A stretch of 64,000 bases of DNA, taken from contig NZ_QXIW01000033.1 in the NCBI RefSeq assembly GCF_003570985.1, positions 1-64,000 of the forward strand. The letters are read 5' to 3'. The stretch comes from Candidatus Cryosericum hinesii. GTDB lineage: Bacteria; Caldisericota; Caldisericia; Cryosericales; Cryosericaceae. Shown here in pieces: positions 25,270 to 34,072 of this stretch. The position numbers were made by a program, and so were the translations under genes. Position 1 is the first letter of the stretch. Every line of letters starts with the position of its first letter. The notes below the pieces were generated by a model, which did not search any database, was not told the DNA's origin, and was given only the letters and a program-made list of their open reading frames with translations.

Positions 25270-27669
25270 TCATTCCCTCCAGAAACGTTGGAGCGCCAAG
25301 ATCGCTGAGAGACCGCGCTCAAGGCTAATGTTATCCAATCCACCTAGTAGATCAACATGAGCGTAGCCTGCCGCTGTCGTTGTGCTCAATTCCCTGAGTC
25401 GAGCGATAAGAGCCTCGCGTGACAACCCAAACTCCTTCGCAGGTCCACCATTCGCCTCGCCGTTTACCAGCTGAGTTACAGTAAAATCGTAACTTCCGCG
25501 TTCTTCAGCATATCGATACAGCGAGTACAAGAGTACTGCGGCAGAAATGCTCGCACCCCCCAGCTTGCGAACCGATGATGAGCGCCCTACCCCATGGGCC
25601 ACACCCAGCGCGTATACATCTCCCAGCGGTGTTGTCTTCAATAAGTTTAGGAGTGCGGTCAAACCGTTACGAGAACTCCTGTTGTCCCCGCAAGTCGCCG
25701 ACAGCCGTTGATACAAGTCTGACGTCGTGTAATCACCTAGCGAAACCTCCGTCACGTACCAGCGCACTATCCCGGATCTGTGGGCCAAGTTGATGAAAAG
25801 TATGCCCCATACAGCACTTGGTGCGGTCACGTACTTCGACTGACAGAGCGCCCCCAAGTCGGTCAATTGGAATATGCCGCCTTTGGCTACAGACTCAATT
25901 AGCCCAGACTCTCTGAACCATACCACAGCCGAATCACGCTGGCGGTTACCCAAGGAGTTAGCCCCGATCCACTCGACACCGTGTATCATTAGTCCATCCA
26001 ACCATTCGCGCCTTAGCCCAAATGTCTGATAGCGACTGAATCCCGTATATGACTCCATACCTGAACCTCCGAGGGGCCTGATAGATGCTTGACTAGTGGA
26101 AAGAGACTTCGCCCTGAGACAGCCTTTGTCTACAAAAGTGAGACAGCGCCCGCAATGTTCGCAGCGTGCTTCATCAATGTGAACCAATGGGGATAGGCTC
26201 AGTGCCCCTGTCGGACACTGGACCGTGCAGACCCCACACTGCACGCAGTAGGCAGCTTTCGTAAGAGCTTTCTGAATCAGACCCGTGGCCTCGGGTGCAC
26301 TTGCCACCGCATCAAACGCGATCCTGCCGCCGGATGCATCAACCGACTCCCACTGTGAGAAATTGATCGATTCGGCTCTTGCTGCGATGGTTCCGCGACG
26401 AACACCATCATGCCAATCGCTGACAGAAAGAACTCCTACTGCCTTGAGCCACTCCAGAACCTCATTCTTAGAGCACCCCTTGATCGTAGCTCTTAGCTGC
26501 CCAGAACCCATTGTGAAGTCCACGCGTGATCCTTCACTGTCAATCCCTACTCCGCCACCTCGCTTCTTCCAATCCCCATTGTTGAGATACATATCCATAT
26601 CCGATTCTTGGGCTCCCTGCGTGGTGGCATAAGCCTCAAGAATTCTGCGATAGCCAGCAAGGACCTTGGGGTAAGCTTGCGCGATCACGCGCTCTGTCCC
26701 CGGACTGCTGAAAGGGCAAACAGCGCACCCAACACGAGCAAGACCGTCGCGGTATCCTTGGTTCACAATGAGAGCCCTCCGAAAGATGTGTAGGTAGACC
26801 TCGGTGCTGCTCCATAGCTGTATAACGCTCGCATTTATTTGCGTAAGACTCTTGCCGCCCGCCGTGATTCGTGCATAGGCACTCCGCCTCTGACTCTCAT
26901 CTGACCTGACTCCATCAAACAGAAGAACTCTGGCCTGCGTTCCATCGCCCTTGAGCTGCTGGAGAAGCCGCACGACGGGAGCCGATTTGTAGACAGAGCA
27001 GCACCATCTATGCATGCGACTGGGAGGGCCGAATTTGGACCACAGTTCGAGGGCCGGCGTCTCATGGCGTGCCGTGAGGAACTGAAGTTCAGGGAAACGC
27101 ATCCTGTACTCCTCTCGTACCCGCTCAACAGTCTCAAGCGTGCAAGGAAGCTCCATTGTCGTGTCAGTGAAAATGACCATGTACTGATCCGGGTGGAGCG
27201 CACGGCTGACAATGTCGAGGATGACCTGGGAGTCCTTGCCCCCCGAAAAAGCAACGACTGTGTAGTCGACACGCTTGCGAAAGCGGCGATACGTCTTGAG
27301 GACAAACTCCATGGCTTCGTTCTCAAGTGTCTCGAGGGTTGCCGAATTGCGTTCGAGCGTTGAGGCCACATCGATCGGCGCAAGCTTCAGCTTCCTCTTG
27401 CCAAGAAACTCTAGTGTCGGTGCACTGGTCATCCCGCCTCCATGCACATCAAGGACCGGATCACCTCGGTAGTAGTAGCGACGCTCTATTGCCCACAGCA
27501 GGGGTTCCTTTGACCTAGGGTACTTCCAGGTCTTCGACAGCCCTAGCAGATCGAGCTCCTCCCAGAACACGGGGCGTGGCGCACCCACGACAACGTCGGC
27601 CATGCCGGTCGGGAACGCTGGCGCGAGCAATACACCACCTGTCTCTCGGTCCCATCGAACACTGTTCAA
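25270..27669 (-). CDS. brxP: BREX type 4 PAPS-reductase-like protein BrxP
   Basis: 799 residues from a TTG start (GGAAGGGG upstream). Residues about 135-330 form a PAPS-reductase/DndC-like domain: FSGGKDSQ PP-loop at 141-148, VIFTDTTMELPCTLETVERV, the Cys pair MHRWCCSVYK (223-224) and GCAVCPF (315, 318), which could bind an Fe-S cluster as in DndC. Residues 475-517 hold two ferredoxin 4Fe-4S motifs (CVQCGVCTVQCP and CEHCGRCLTFVDKGC). Residues 545-799 are a DUF4007-like domain. BrxP defines type 4 BREX. Its relation to DndC suggests sulfur chemistry on DNA (phosphorothioation) in place of the usual PglX methylation. Confidence 0.9.
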   Translation of the reverse strand: MNSVRWDRETGGVLLAPAFPTGMADVVVGAPRPVFWEELDLLGLSKTWKYPRSKEPLLWAIERRYYYRGDPVLDVHGGGMTSAPTLEFLGKRKLKLAPIDVASTLERNSATLETLENEAMEFVLKTYRRFRKRVDYTVVAFSGGKDSQVILDIVSRALHPDQYMVIFTDTTMELPCTLETVERVREEYRMRFPELQFLTARHETPALELWSKFGPPSRMHRWCCSVYKSAPVVRLLQQLKGDGTQARVLLFDGVRSDESQRRSAYARITAGGKSLTQINASVIQLWSSTEVYLHIFRRALIVNQGYRDGLARVGCAVCPFSSPGTERVIAQAYPKVLAGYRRILEAYATTQGAQESDMDMYLNNGDWKKRGGGVGIDSEGSRVDFTMGSGQLRATIKGCSKNEVLEWLKAVGVLSVSDWHDGVRRGTIAARAESINFSQWESVDASGGRIAFDAVASAPEATGLIQKALTKAAYCVQCGVCTVQCPTGALSLSPLVHIDEARCEHCGRCLTFVDKGCLRAKSLSTSQASIRPLGGSGMESYTGFSRYQTFGLRREWLDGLMIHGVEWIGANSLGNRQRDSAVVWFRESGLIESVAKGGIFQLTDLGALCQSKYVTAPSAVWGILFINLAHRSGIVRWYVTEVSLGDYTTSDLYQRLSATCGDNRSSRNGLTALLNLLKTTPLGDVYALGVAHGVGRSSSVRKLGGASISAAVLLYSLYRYAEERGSYDFTVTQLVNGEANGGPAKEFGLSREALIARLRELSTTTAAGYAHVDLLGGLDNISLERGLSAILALQRFWRE

Positions 27670-27763
27670 TTCAGACCCCTTCCTTCAGACGGTTGCCGCT
27701 GCAACAAGACAAGATACACCTCAAAATCACTGCCAACACTGGTTGAGGAAACGCTGTTTTGTT

Positions 27764-27792
27764 AGTATACATCGGCAACGCGCCTGTTCAAG
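27764..27792 (-). promoter_or_regulatory. Promoter of the BREX operon
   Basis: On the minus strand TATACT (27769-27764) is preceded at 16-17 nt by CTTGAAC (27792-27786). The leader to the TTG start of brxP is about 88 nt and contains no obvious structure. The TATACTAAC form matches the promoters at 355 and 31497. Confidence 0.6.
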
Positions 27793-27855
27793 TACACGAA
27801 GTGAGTGGGAGGCACCGCAGGGGCATGCAAGAGCTGGGCCGACCTCACTCGGAGC

Positions 27856-29730
27856 TTACTCCATCCTTGACCTGACGTAGTCCGCAGTCTCCTTGTCCTG
27901 GAAAAAGACGTAGCAGCCCTTGAGGCCGCGGGTCAGTAGCACGCGGTACGTGTTCTTGAGTAGGTCAAGCAGCTTGCCTTTGGACCGCTTCACGACTCTG
28001 TCGTAGCAGGAGTCGGGCTGTGCTGTCCAGTCTTGCTGGGCAAAACGGTAGACCAGGTCCTTGCCGAAGATGACGCCGACATAGTCGAACTCAAATCCCT
28101 GCGCCGTGTAGACACAACCGACTTGGTCGATGCCGCTTGGTTCGTATGCCCAGAGATTCGACGACGGCACGCCAGCAGGAAGGCGAGCGGTCTCTGGACG
28201 CGCGTTCCACGGCCGGCTGTACCCGTAGTCATCGATGTCCACGTCCTTCACGAGGGAGCCGTGTCCATCAAGCTCGCGCGACCACGGCCAGCAGAATCCG
28301 GCAGTCATGCGCCCGGTGTGGCCCTCCGCCACCTTCGCACGGATGGCATCTTCAACCTTCTGTGGAGTGTCCATGATCTGGAAGTCAAAAGCATCCTCGT
28401 GGGACCATAGGGTGTTGGCAGTCCGCTTGACGCGCAGGGTATTCTCGACCCAGGCCACAAATGCCTCAGAGCCCGCGCACCGGAACTGAGCCTCAAGGTC
28501 ATAGTCATGACACTCAATGCCTTGCTCACGGGCACGCTGGAGGATGAGGTCCGAGGAACCAATCTCGTCTGGACGAACCACCTGATCATCATCGATGAAG
28601 AAGACACCCACCCGTGCCGCGTGCAGCAGTTCATCGATCTGAGGCTGGTCCGTCCTGCGTGCCCTCGGCGTGTAGAGGCTGTTGCTGTTCTTCCGTATGC
28701 GGTGGGCCTCATCGCAGATCAAGACATCGATAAGGTTTGGCTCGGCGTCCATGTAGCTGTTGAAGTACTTGAATAGCGCACTTCCACGACGGCCGATGAT
28801 CTCGCGGAGCGTCGTCGTGAAGGACCTGGAACCAGTCGCGTACTCTGTCCCGATTCCCGCTTTGGCAAGGTCGGCCATCAGGTTGAGTGCTATCACGGAC
28901 TTACCCGTCCCGGGTCCACCGCGAACGACGATGACGGTCTTGTGTTGCTGTCCTACCGTCTGCTGCGCTACCGCCATGACCTTGTCAAAGACGACGCGCT
29001 GTTCATCGAGCAGGATGTACTGAGGCACACCCTTGATCATGGCGCTGACGTGGTCCAACAACTTCTTGCTGGGACGATACGTTCCGGCGTCGACGTGCTT
29101 CATGACCTCTGCCCCTTGCCCGGTCGAGAGCCTCTTCCGAAGGTACTCCTCGAGATGCGTCGACGTGACTTCTGTGAAGGCGGGCGCCTGCTTGAGGATG
29201 TCGGCGAACTTGGGCTCAAAGATGGTGTCATTCTTGCGTGGCCGATAGTTGTGCAGGTAGGCGCAGGATCCCAGCCGGACCGAGGGATTGCCGTAGAAGG
29301 CGGTGTCCGTGTCCTCCAAGTAGTTCTGATATTGTAGGACCTGCATGGAGGGGTGTAGCACCTCGCGCTTGGTGCCGCCGACCCATGTCACCACCTCATT
29401 TGCACAGTCCGAAGCCTCGCAGGATTCCCATTGCTTCAGCTCGACGATGACCGCATTGTCCCGCCGGTCATCATCCTTGCCCATGACCATGCAGTCGATG
29501 CGGCGCGAGGTCAGGGGCAGCTGGTACTCAATGGCCACAGCATGATCCTCGAGCCCTGCGTCCTCGAAAACACCAGCCAGTGCGGTGATGGAGTTCTCCC
29601 ACGCACCGACTTCCTCGTCCGATGGTTTGTATCCGTAGTAGCCGAAGTAGGACTGTTTCAGCTGCCCCGCAATACTGCGACGGGCCACATCGTCAAACAG
29701 TTGCAGCGTGCTGCCAGCGTAGAGCCTCAC
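27856..29730 (-). CDS. Nuclease-helicase fusion with DUF2075 (Schlafen-type) ATPase
   Basis: 624 residues from a GTG at 29730 with GAGGAGGGACTCA before it. Residues about 65-115 carry a PD-(D/E)XK-like nuclease signature: EYQLPLTSRRIDCMVMGKDD with the Asp, then AVIVELKQWE with E-x-K. From about 260 comes a superfamily 1-like ATPase of the DUF2075 family: Walker A VRGGPGTGKSVIAL, Walker B VLICDEAHRI, FIDDDQVVRPDEIGSSD, and the late motif VYTAQGFEFDYVGVIFG. Such proteins couple nucleic-acid unwinding to cleavage and are common in defence islands. It is the third gene of an operon with a TPR protein and an HExxH peptidase. Confidence 0.85.
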   Translation of the reverse strand: MRLYAGSTLQLFDDVARRSIAGQLKQSYFGYYGYKPSDEEVGAWENSITALAGVFEDAGLEDHAVAIEYQLPLTSRRIDCMVMGKDDDRRDNAVIVELKQWESCEASDCANEVVTWVGGTKREVLHPSMQVLQYQNYLEDTDTAFYGNPSVRLGSCAYLHNYRPRKNDTIFEPKFADILKQAPAFTEVTSTHLEEYLRKRLSTGQGAEVMKHVDAGTYRPSKKLLDHVSAMIKGVPQYILLDEQRVVFDKVMAVAQQTVGQQHKTVIVVRGGPGTGKSVIALNLMADLAKAGIGTEYATGSRSFTTTLREIIGRRGSALFKYFNSYMDAEPNLIDVLICDEAHRIRKNSNSLYTPRARRTDQPQIDELLHAARVGVFFIDDDQVVRPDEIGSSDLILQRAREQGIECHDYDLEAQFRCAGSEAFVAWVENTLRVKRTANTLWSHEDAFDFQIMDTPQKVEDAIRAKVAEGHTGRMTAGFCWPWSRELDGHGSLVKDVDIDDYGYSRPWNARPETARLPAGVPSSNLWAYEPSGIDQVGCVYTAQGFEFDYVGVIFGKDLVYRFAQQDWTAQPDSCYDRVVKRSKGKLLDLLKNTYRVLLTRGLKGCYVFFQDKETADYVRSRME

Positions 29731-29757
29731 TGAGTCCCTCCTCGTGCTCGACGGATA

Positions 29758-30591
29758 CTACGTCCTTGGCGAGCCGCTCAGGTACGAAGCCGGCACGTCC
29801 TCGAATGCCTGCCAGTCGAACCAGTCACTGATGCCGAGCATGGCTGCCCACTCGTTGGACTCCCGCACGTCACCCTCGAACCCCGTGTCCGGTTCCTCCA
29901 GAACAGCTGCCAGCCGTTTGCCCAGCACTACAATGGTAGAGTCCGTGTAGTCACGGACGAGGTTCCGGCCAAGCATGATGCCGACAGAGCGGAGATACGC
30001 GTAGTTGACGGCGTTGCTTCCTTCATACACCATGTGCGGCGTATCTCGTTTGACGTTGGACGCCAGCCCCGCAACCGACATCTGGACCTGTAATGCAATC
30101 GATTTCGCCTGGTTAGGCCTGACGCCCGGATACTCCCGGTAGAGCCATGACTCGATGCGGTAGTCGACGTTCAGGTTCACGACCTGGTTCACCATCCCCT
30201 GATGCCAGATAGTCAGCATCTCGCGAGCTTGCTGCTCGTCCATGGTGTCGAGGGTCACGCAGGGGTCCGCTGCTAGGATCCGAAAGACACGGTCGATGTG
30301 TTTCGACTTCGTGACCGGGGCCAGCCGCCTGTCGGGAGGGGTGGCATAGATCCTCTGGACATGCCCGCATTCGTGCGCGATGAGATGAGGCAGAAGCACC
30401 GGGTCGGCCTCGCGGAAGCGGATGACGTGCGCCGGCATGGAGGACCTGGCGATCCTCACGCTCGCTAGAACCGGCAGATGTTCGTCCTCGACGAACTCAA
30501 TCGGCTTGCCCGTCAGGTCCTCGGTCTGCTCAAGGACGGCGATGACGTCGCCCTCAAGCCCGGTCAACTGCTGCAGCTCCTTCAGCGTCAT
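29758..30591 (-). CDS. HExxH metallopeptidase-like protein
   Basis: 277 residues from ATG 30591, which overlaps the TPR gene stop as ATGA. VLLPHLIAHECGHVQRIYAT contains HECGH at residues 73-77, the zinc-binding HExxH of gluzincin-type peptidases. The third ligand is not obvious. A helical stretch with VNLNVDYRIESWLYREYPGV contains acidic candidates. No signal peptide or membrane helix is visible, so it should be cytoplasmic. Its placement between a TPR protein and a nuclease-helicase suggests a regulated protease in a defence operon, for example releasing an effector. That role is inference. Confidence 0.75.
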   Translation of the reverse strand: MTLKELQQLTGLEGDVIAVLEQTEDLTGKPIEFVEDEHLPVLASVRIARSSMPAHVIRFREADPVLLPHLIAHECGHVQRIYATPPDRRLAPVTKSKHIDRVFRILAADPCVTLDTMDEQQAREMLTIWHQGMVNQVVNLNVDYRIESWLYREYPGVRPNQAKSIALQVQMSVAGLASNVKRDTPHMVYEGSNAVNYAYLRSVGIMLGRNLVRDYTDSTIVVLGKRLAAVLEEPDTGFEGDVRESNEWAAMLGISDWFDWQAFEDVPASYLSGSPRT

Positions 30592-31490
30592 GCCCTGGGC
30601 TCCTTGCGCCATGCACAGGCGACGTCGTACTCGGACGACAGGTCGAAGCCGATGTCCTGCTCCAGGGCGACCCTCTTCATGCCCACGTAGAGGAAGCAGA
30701 CGAGCTGAAGTCCACTGAACCTGCCAGCCATGGAGTCCAAGCTGTACTTCCTCTCTGCATCTTGGGGATCGAGCCCGTGGCGGCCGAGGAGGGCGATCTC
30801 ACAGACGACGGCTTGCACAGCCTCGTCGGTCATGGCGTCGAACCTGGTGAGGGCCTCGTAGCAGAACTGCACGGCGTCCATGCGGAGCCCGCTGCTCTTG
30901 AACGACTCCTCGGCTATCTCGCGCAATTGGTTGCGTGCCATCTCGGCGTAGCTGGCATCGGCGAGGGCGGCGCACCTCTGGAATGATTTTGTTGCCTCCA
31001 TGGGTCGACCAAGAGTCCGATACACCAGGCCGAGTCCGTAGACGGTCGGCGGGTCATCATGCAGGATCGCGTCAACGCGAAGCAGTTCCTTCAGGGCCTG
31101 CGGAAGCCTCTTGGTGGCAGCATGAACGCTCGCCAGGTTCCGCAGGGCATATGGGTTGCCGGGTTCGATCGCGACCGCCTGGACAAGATGCGCCTCGGCA
31201 TCGGCCATCTGTCCCAGCTTCGCCTCCGCCAGGCCGAGTGCCACGTACGTGTTGGCTTCACTCGGGTCGAGCTCGAGACACTTGAGCAGGGTCTTGCGTG
31301 CGGCCTCGTAGCTGCCTGCCTCGTTGTAGCAGAGCCCGAGGTTGTACAGCGCCAGCGGGTCTCGCGGGTCGTCCATCACCAGTTCCTCGAACTGCCGCCG
31401 AGCGCTCTCCAGATCGCCTGCCTGCACAGCGGCAAGAGCACGCTCAAGTCTAGGTTGCTGCTCGACATGCTTTTCGCTGTCTGTGCTCAT
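30588..31490 (-). CDS. TPR-repeat protein heading the peptidase/nuclease operon
   Basis: 300 residues from ATG 31490. About four tetratricopeptide repeats span residues 15-170, for example LALYNLGLCYNEAGSYEAAR, TYVALGLAEAKLGQMADAEA and YALRNLASVHAATKRLPQAL. The C-terminal 120 residues are non-repetitive. The start lies only 6 bases past a TATACT box, so transcription should begin at the A of the ATG, making this a leaderless mRNA. TPR proteins bind partner proteins, so it may be the sensor or scaffold for the peptidase whose gene overlaps its stop. Confidence 0.85.
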   Translation of the reverse strand: MSTDSEKHVEQQPRLERALAAVQAGDLESARRQFEELVMDDPRDPLALYNLGLCYNEAGSYEAARKTLLKCLELDPSEANTYVALGLAEAKLGQMADAEAHLVQAVAIEPGNPYALRNLASVHAATKRLPQALKELLRVDAILHDDPPTVYGLGLVYRTLGRPMEATKSFQRCAALADASYAEMARNQLREIAEESFKSSGLRMDAVQFCYEALTRFDAMTDEAVQAVVCEIALLGRHGLDPQDAERKYSLDSMAGRFSGLQLVCFLYVGMKRVALEQDIGFDLSSEYDVACAWRKEPRA

Positions 31491-31496
31491 GATGTT

Positions 31497-31524
31497 AGTA
31501 TAGGCCCACAAGGTTGATAGCCAA
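31497..31524 (-). promoter_or_regulatory. Promoter giving a leaderless TPR mRNA
   Basis: TTGGCT (31524-31519) and TATACT (31502-31497) are 16 nt apart. Only six bases (31496-31491) separate the -10 from the ATG at 31490, so the predicted +1 coincides with the start codon. Confidence 0.6.
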
Positions 31525-31572
31525 CACGACGTGCTTGAACTCTTGTCGTCATCCGTGATGTACCTTCTCTCA

Positions 31573-32622
31573 CTAACCGGTCGGAGCCGGGCCAAAGAAC
31601 GCCCACCCCTCCGCGCTGTGCCTGATGTCGAATGAATCGCCGGTCCAGTCCTTGCCCGTAAGCGTCACCGACAAGGCCCGCGCACGCTGGGCTGCAGCGA
31701 AGTAGAGGTTTGGCAGCAGTCCCGGCTTGTGCATGAAGTTCGGGAAGAACGTCGAGAAGCAGAGGAGGCCCTCTCGGTAGAAGTACGAGCCGAACCCGTA
31801 GCCCAAGGGCTTGCCGGCGAGTTCTGTCGCATTCATGAGGAGCGCGAATCCGGCTCCCTCAGCGTCACTTGACTTTGACACGGGAAAGGATTGTGTCACG
31901 CGGAGTCCGTTGCCATATGCAGGGTGTGGCCTGTCCGCTGTTGCCTCACACAGGGACGAGAGATCTCCATAGGGGAACTCAACTGTGAAACCCGTTTGAT
32001 CACCCGTGGCCAGCAGGGACGGCGCGCGCTGCATGTACTGTCCGACCACATCTTCGAACTCCTCGCCTGTCCATGTGCCAGGCTCTTGGCCGTGCGGGAT
32101 GATGACCGATCTGCCAATGTTGGCCATCTCATCCGGAGTTGTCCTCATCCCGTTTATGGGATGCCCGCTTGTCGCCTCTGATGCCCGGGCACCCGAGTAG
32201 TTCACAAACGCTGCTGCCATCCCCGCTGCTTCGCCAATCTGAAGCACGGCAGCAACGCTCATGAGCAGCTGGAGCCATTCCCGAGTGTCTTCATGCACTA
32301 TGGCAAGGGAACACAAGTCCAGGCGGCGCATACTTGCGTCGTAGACAAGCCCGGACATGCTGTACATCCCGCCCTTGACGACTTCATTGATGAACACGGC
32401 CGCACTATCGGTCAAGTCGAGATCGCGCAGGACCTCTGTCCGTATGGCGAGGCAAGATCCCGAAACACCATCGGGCCCCCTTACTTCGCCTGTGACCTCG
32501 ATGGTCTGGGCATGCTGGTACGGCCACCAGGTGAAGCCCCGTTCGGTCCGCACCGACCACTGTTCGTCAACCTGCAGCTGATTCTTGTAGAGCCACTCGA
32601 CAATCTGTTCACCTGCACTCAT
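31573..32622 (-). CDS. Hypothetical protein
   Basis: 349 residues, GGGAGGTTTCC before the ATG. It has an alpha/beta look with FTWWPYQHAQTIEVTGEVRG, LQLLMSVAAVLQIGEAAGMA, PLGYGFGSYFYREGLLCFST and a C-terminal ALSVTLTGKDWTGDSFDIRH. No signal peptide or transmembrane helix is visible. I do not recognise a family. It follows the 299- and 137-residue genes on the same strand after 41 bases, so it is probably the last gene of the operon driven from 34.1 kb. Confidence 0.65.
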   Translation of the reverse strand: MSAGEQIVEWLYKNQLQVDEQWSVRTERGFTWWPYQHAQTIEVTGEVRGPDGVSGSCLAIRTEVLRDLDLTDSAAVFINEVVKGGMYSMSGLVYDASMRRLDLCSLAIVHEDTREWLQLLMSVAAVLQIGEAAGMAAAFVNYSGARASEATSGHPINGMRTTPDEMANIGRSVIIPHGQEPGTWTGEEFEDVVGQYMQRAPSLLATGDQTGFTVEFPYGDLSSLCEATADRPHPAYGNGLRVTQSFPVSKSSDAEGAGFALLMNATELAGKPLGYGFGSYFYREGLLCFSTFFPNFMHKPGLLPNLYFAAAQRARALSVTLTGKDWTGDSFDIRHSAEGWAFFGPAPTG

Positions 32623-32663
32623 GGAAACCTCCCTCTCTGCAGAATCTACTTGCGTGAGCAGGC

Positions 32664-33080
32664 CTAGTTGTTCCAGAGGTCGCGCGCGTCGTCATGCGAT
32701 AGCTGAGCCAGAGGAGCTCTCGGCGGTTCATCTTTGACCAGATGATGCCGTGGTGCACGATCCGTTTCGATGGGATTCGGCTTCCAAAGCCCGCGACTCT
32801 GTAGCGAAGCGATAGAGGCACTCCGTTTCTTCAGCCTAGCGGGCAGTCCGCCTTTGTTCTTGGCTATACTAGGGTCCACATGACGCCTTGTTCCGGCTTG
32901 CTTCTGCTCCCTCTGATCGAGCGCTCGCTGTTCGTCCAGTTCGGCACGCGCCCGAGACAGCGCCTCGCGAGCCGCCCTCTCGCAGTTCGTAGCAGCTTGA
33001 ACGGCTCTGGAAGACAACTCCAGCGCCCGGAGTGCTTCGTCAACGTTCTCACGAAGCCGGTCCATCTGCCTATTGCTCAT
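32664..33080 (-). CDS. Coiled-coil hypothetical protein
   Basis: 138 residues from ATG 33080, overlapping the previous gene's stop by 11 bases, with GGGGTG as ribosome site. Residues 1-60 form a long charged coiled coil (LRALELSSRAVQAATNCERA, AREALSRARAELDEQRALDQ). The rest is basic and proline-rich, with KNKGGLPARLKKRSASIASL. It may be a DNA- or partner-binding accessory protein. Family unknown. Confidence 0.55.
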   Translation of the reverse strand: MSNRQMDRLRENVDEALRALELSSRAVQAATNCERAAREALSRARAELDEQRALDQREQKQAGTRRHVDPSIAKNKGGLPARLKKRSASIASLQSRGLWKPNPIETDRAPRHHLVKDEPPRAPLAQLSHDDARDLWNN

Positions 33081-33969
33081 TGTGCACCCCCTTGGCCTTC
33101 TTGTCCCCTCTCCACGTGCAATCATGAGCATACCACCACTTCAGGAACCGCTGGAGAGACTCGAACGAGATGAGCACGCTGCCGTAGACGATGCCCGCCT
33201 CCAGCCTGCCCTCTCGCCGCGCACGACGCTGGGCCGTGGCAGAGATGAGATAGAGCCGCACCACTTCACTGCCCCAGATGAAGCGCTCGCCCAGGAACTC
33301 CACCCACGTCCCTCCCCACTTTCCGGACAGCTTCGGCGCCTCGCCGGGCGAAAGCTTCCGGGAGCACCCTGCGGCATGCACTGCCGCACGCAGGCTGGGG
33401 ATGGGCGGGCGGGGCCTCCCCGAGAGCCAGCACCGGAGCGCCTCCTCGGTCGTGTACAGACGCCGGTCCCAGGAGACCGCTGCCAGCCGGGCGTCCATCA
33501 GCCTGTACTTCCACCCCGTCCATGAGAACCAGTCCAGCATCGCCTTCAGGGCGTACGCGTCGTACAGCGCGACTCCGTCCACGACCAGGACATGGCGGTT
33601 GGCCCGGAGCCGCGCCCAGTCGGCGGCCTTGCAGTACTCCCCGTACTGTGACTGGAGGGTCTTGGCGGTCTCGCCATACATCGAGACAGCGCCACGGACA
33701 ACGTGCTCGCAGATGGTATTGCGGCAGGTGGCTGAGCAGGACGTCACGTCGTACAGCGCGGCGCGCAGGTCGGGCATATCCATGTGAAGCTGTTCGGCCA
33801 GGCGCGGGAGCCAGAGCGCACGGCCCTCGGGATCTGCCTGCCAGGCCACGCTGGGTGCCTGCCCCGGAGCAGGCGGAGCGTAGTGGTGCTGGCCGATGAA
33901 TGCCAGCAGGGGGTTCCGCAGGGTCTCCCCTGCGTCGACACGCAGTTCTTCCTGTTCTCTCGTTTCCAT
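33070..33969 (-). CDS. Hypothetical protein, first gene after the 34.1 kb leader
   Basis: 299 residues from ATG 33969, preceded by GAGGGAGGCAGCC. The open frame runs further upstream through the leader RNA, so the strong ribosome site fixes the start. Features include LAFIGQHHYAPPAPGQAPSV, a Cys group (DVTSCSATCRNTICEHV), LDWFSWTGWKYRLMDARLAA and a basic stretch (SATAQRRARREGRLEAGIVY). No family recognised. It is the first gene transcribed from the promoter and SAM-II-like leader at 34.1 kb. Confidence 0.65.
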   Translation of the reverse strand: METREQEELRVDAGETLRNPLLAFIGQHHYAPPAPGQAPSVAWQADPEGRALWLPRLAEQLHMDMPDLRAALYDVTSCSATCRNTICEHVVRGAVSMYGETAKTLQSQYGEYCKAADWARLRANRHVLVVDGVALYDAYALKAMLDWFSWTGWKYRLMDARLAAVSWDRRLYTTEEALRCWLSGRPRPPIPSLRAAVHAAGCSRKLSPGEAPKLSGKWGGTWVEFLGERFIWGSEVVRLYLISATAQRRARREGRLEAGIVYGSVLISFESLQRFLKWWYAHDCTWRGDKKAKGVHNEQ

Positions 33970-34024
33970 GGCTGCCTCCCTCGTGGTCGCCGCGTTGCCA
34001 AGATGCCCGGGGGTGAACGCAAAC

Positions 34025-34048
34025 GACCTCGCGCTCACGCCCGAGGTC
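34025..34048 (-). terminator. Leader hairpin after the 34.1 kb aptamer
   Basis: On the minus strand GACCTCG (34048-34042) pairs with CGAGGTC (34031-34025). The paired stem can be extended by one more pair on the outside and is followed by GTTTGCGTT. It begins 25 bases after the aptamer GCUAAA. The U-tract is interrupted, so termination efficiency is uncertain. Confidence 0.45.
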
Positions 34049-34072
34049 GACAGATGCTCGATGTCCCGGCGC

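Noticed and set aside
15948-27669. A PglX-type DNA methyltransferase in the BREX operon
   Set aside because: No gene in the operon or beside it shows NPPY/DPPY or SAM-binding FxGxG motifs. The modification role is better assigned to BrxP.
15948-27669. A Dnd phosphorothioation locus
   Set aside because: BrxP resembles DndC in its PP-loop domain, but dndA, dndB, dndD and dndE are absent and the companions are BREX proteins.
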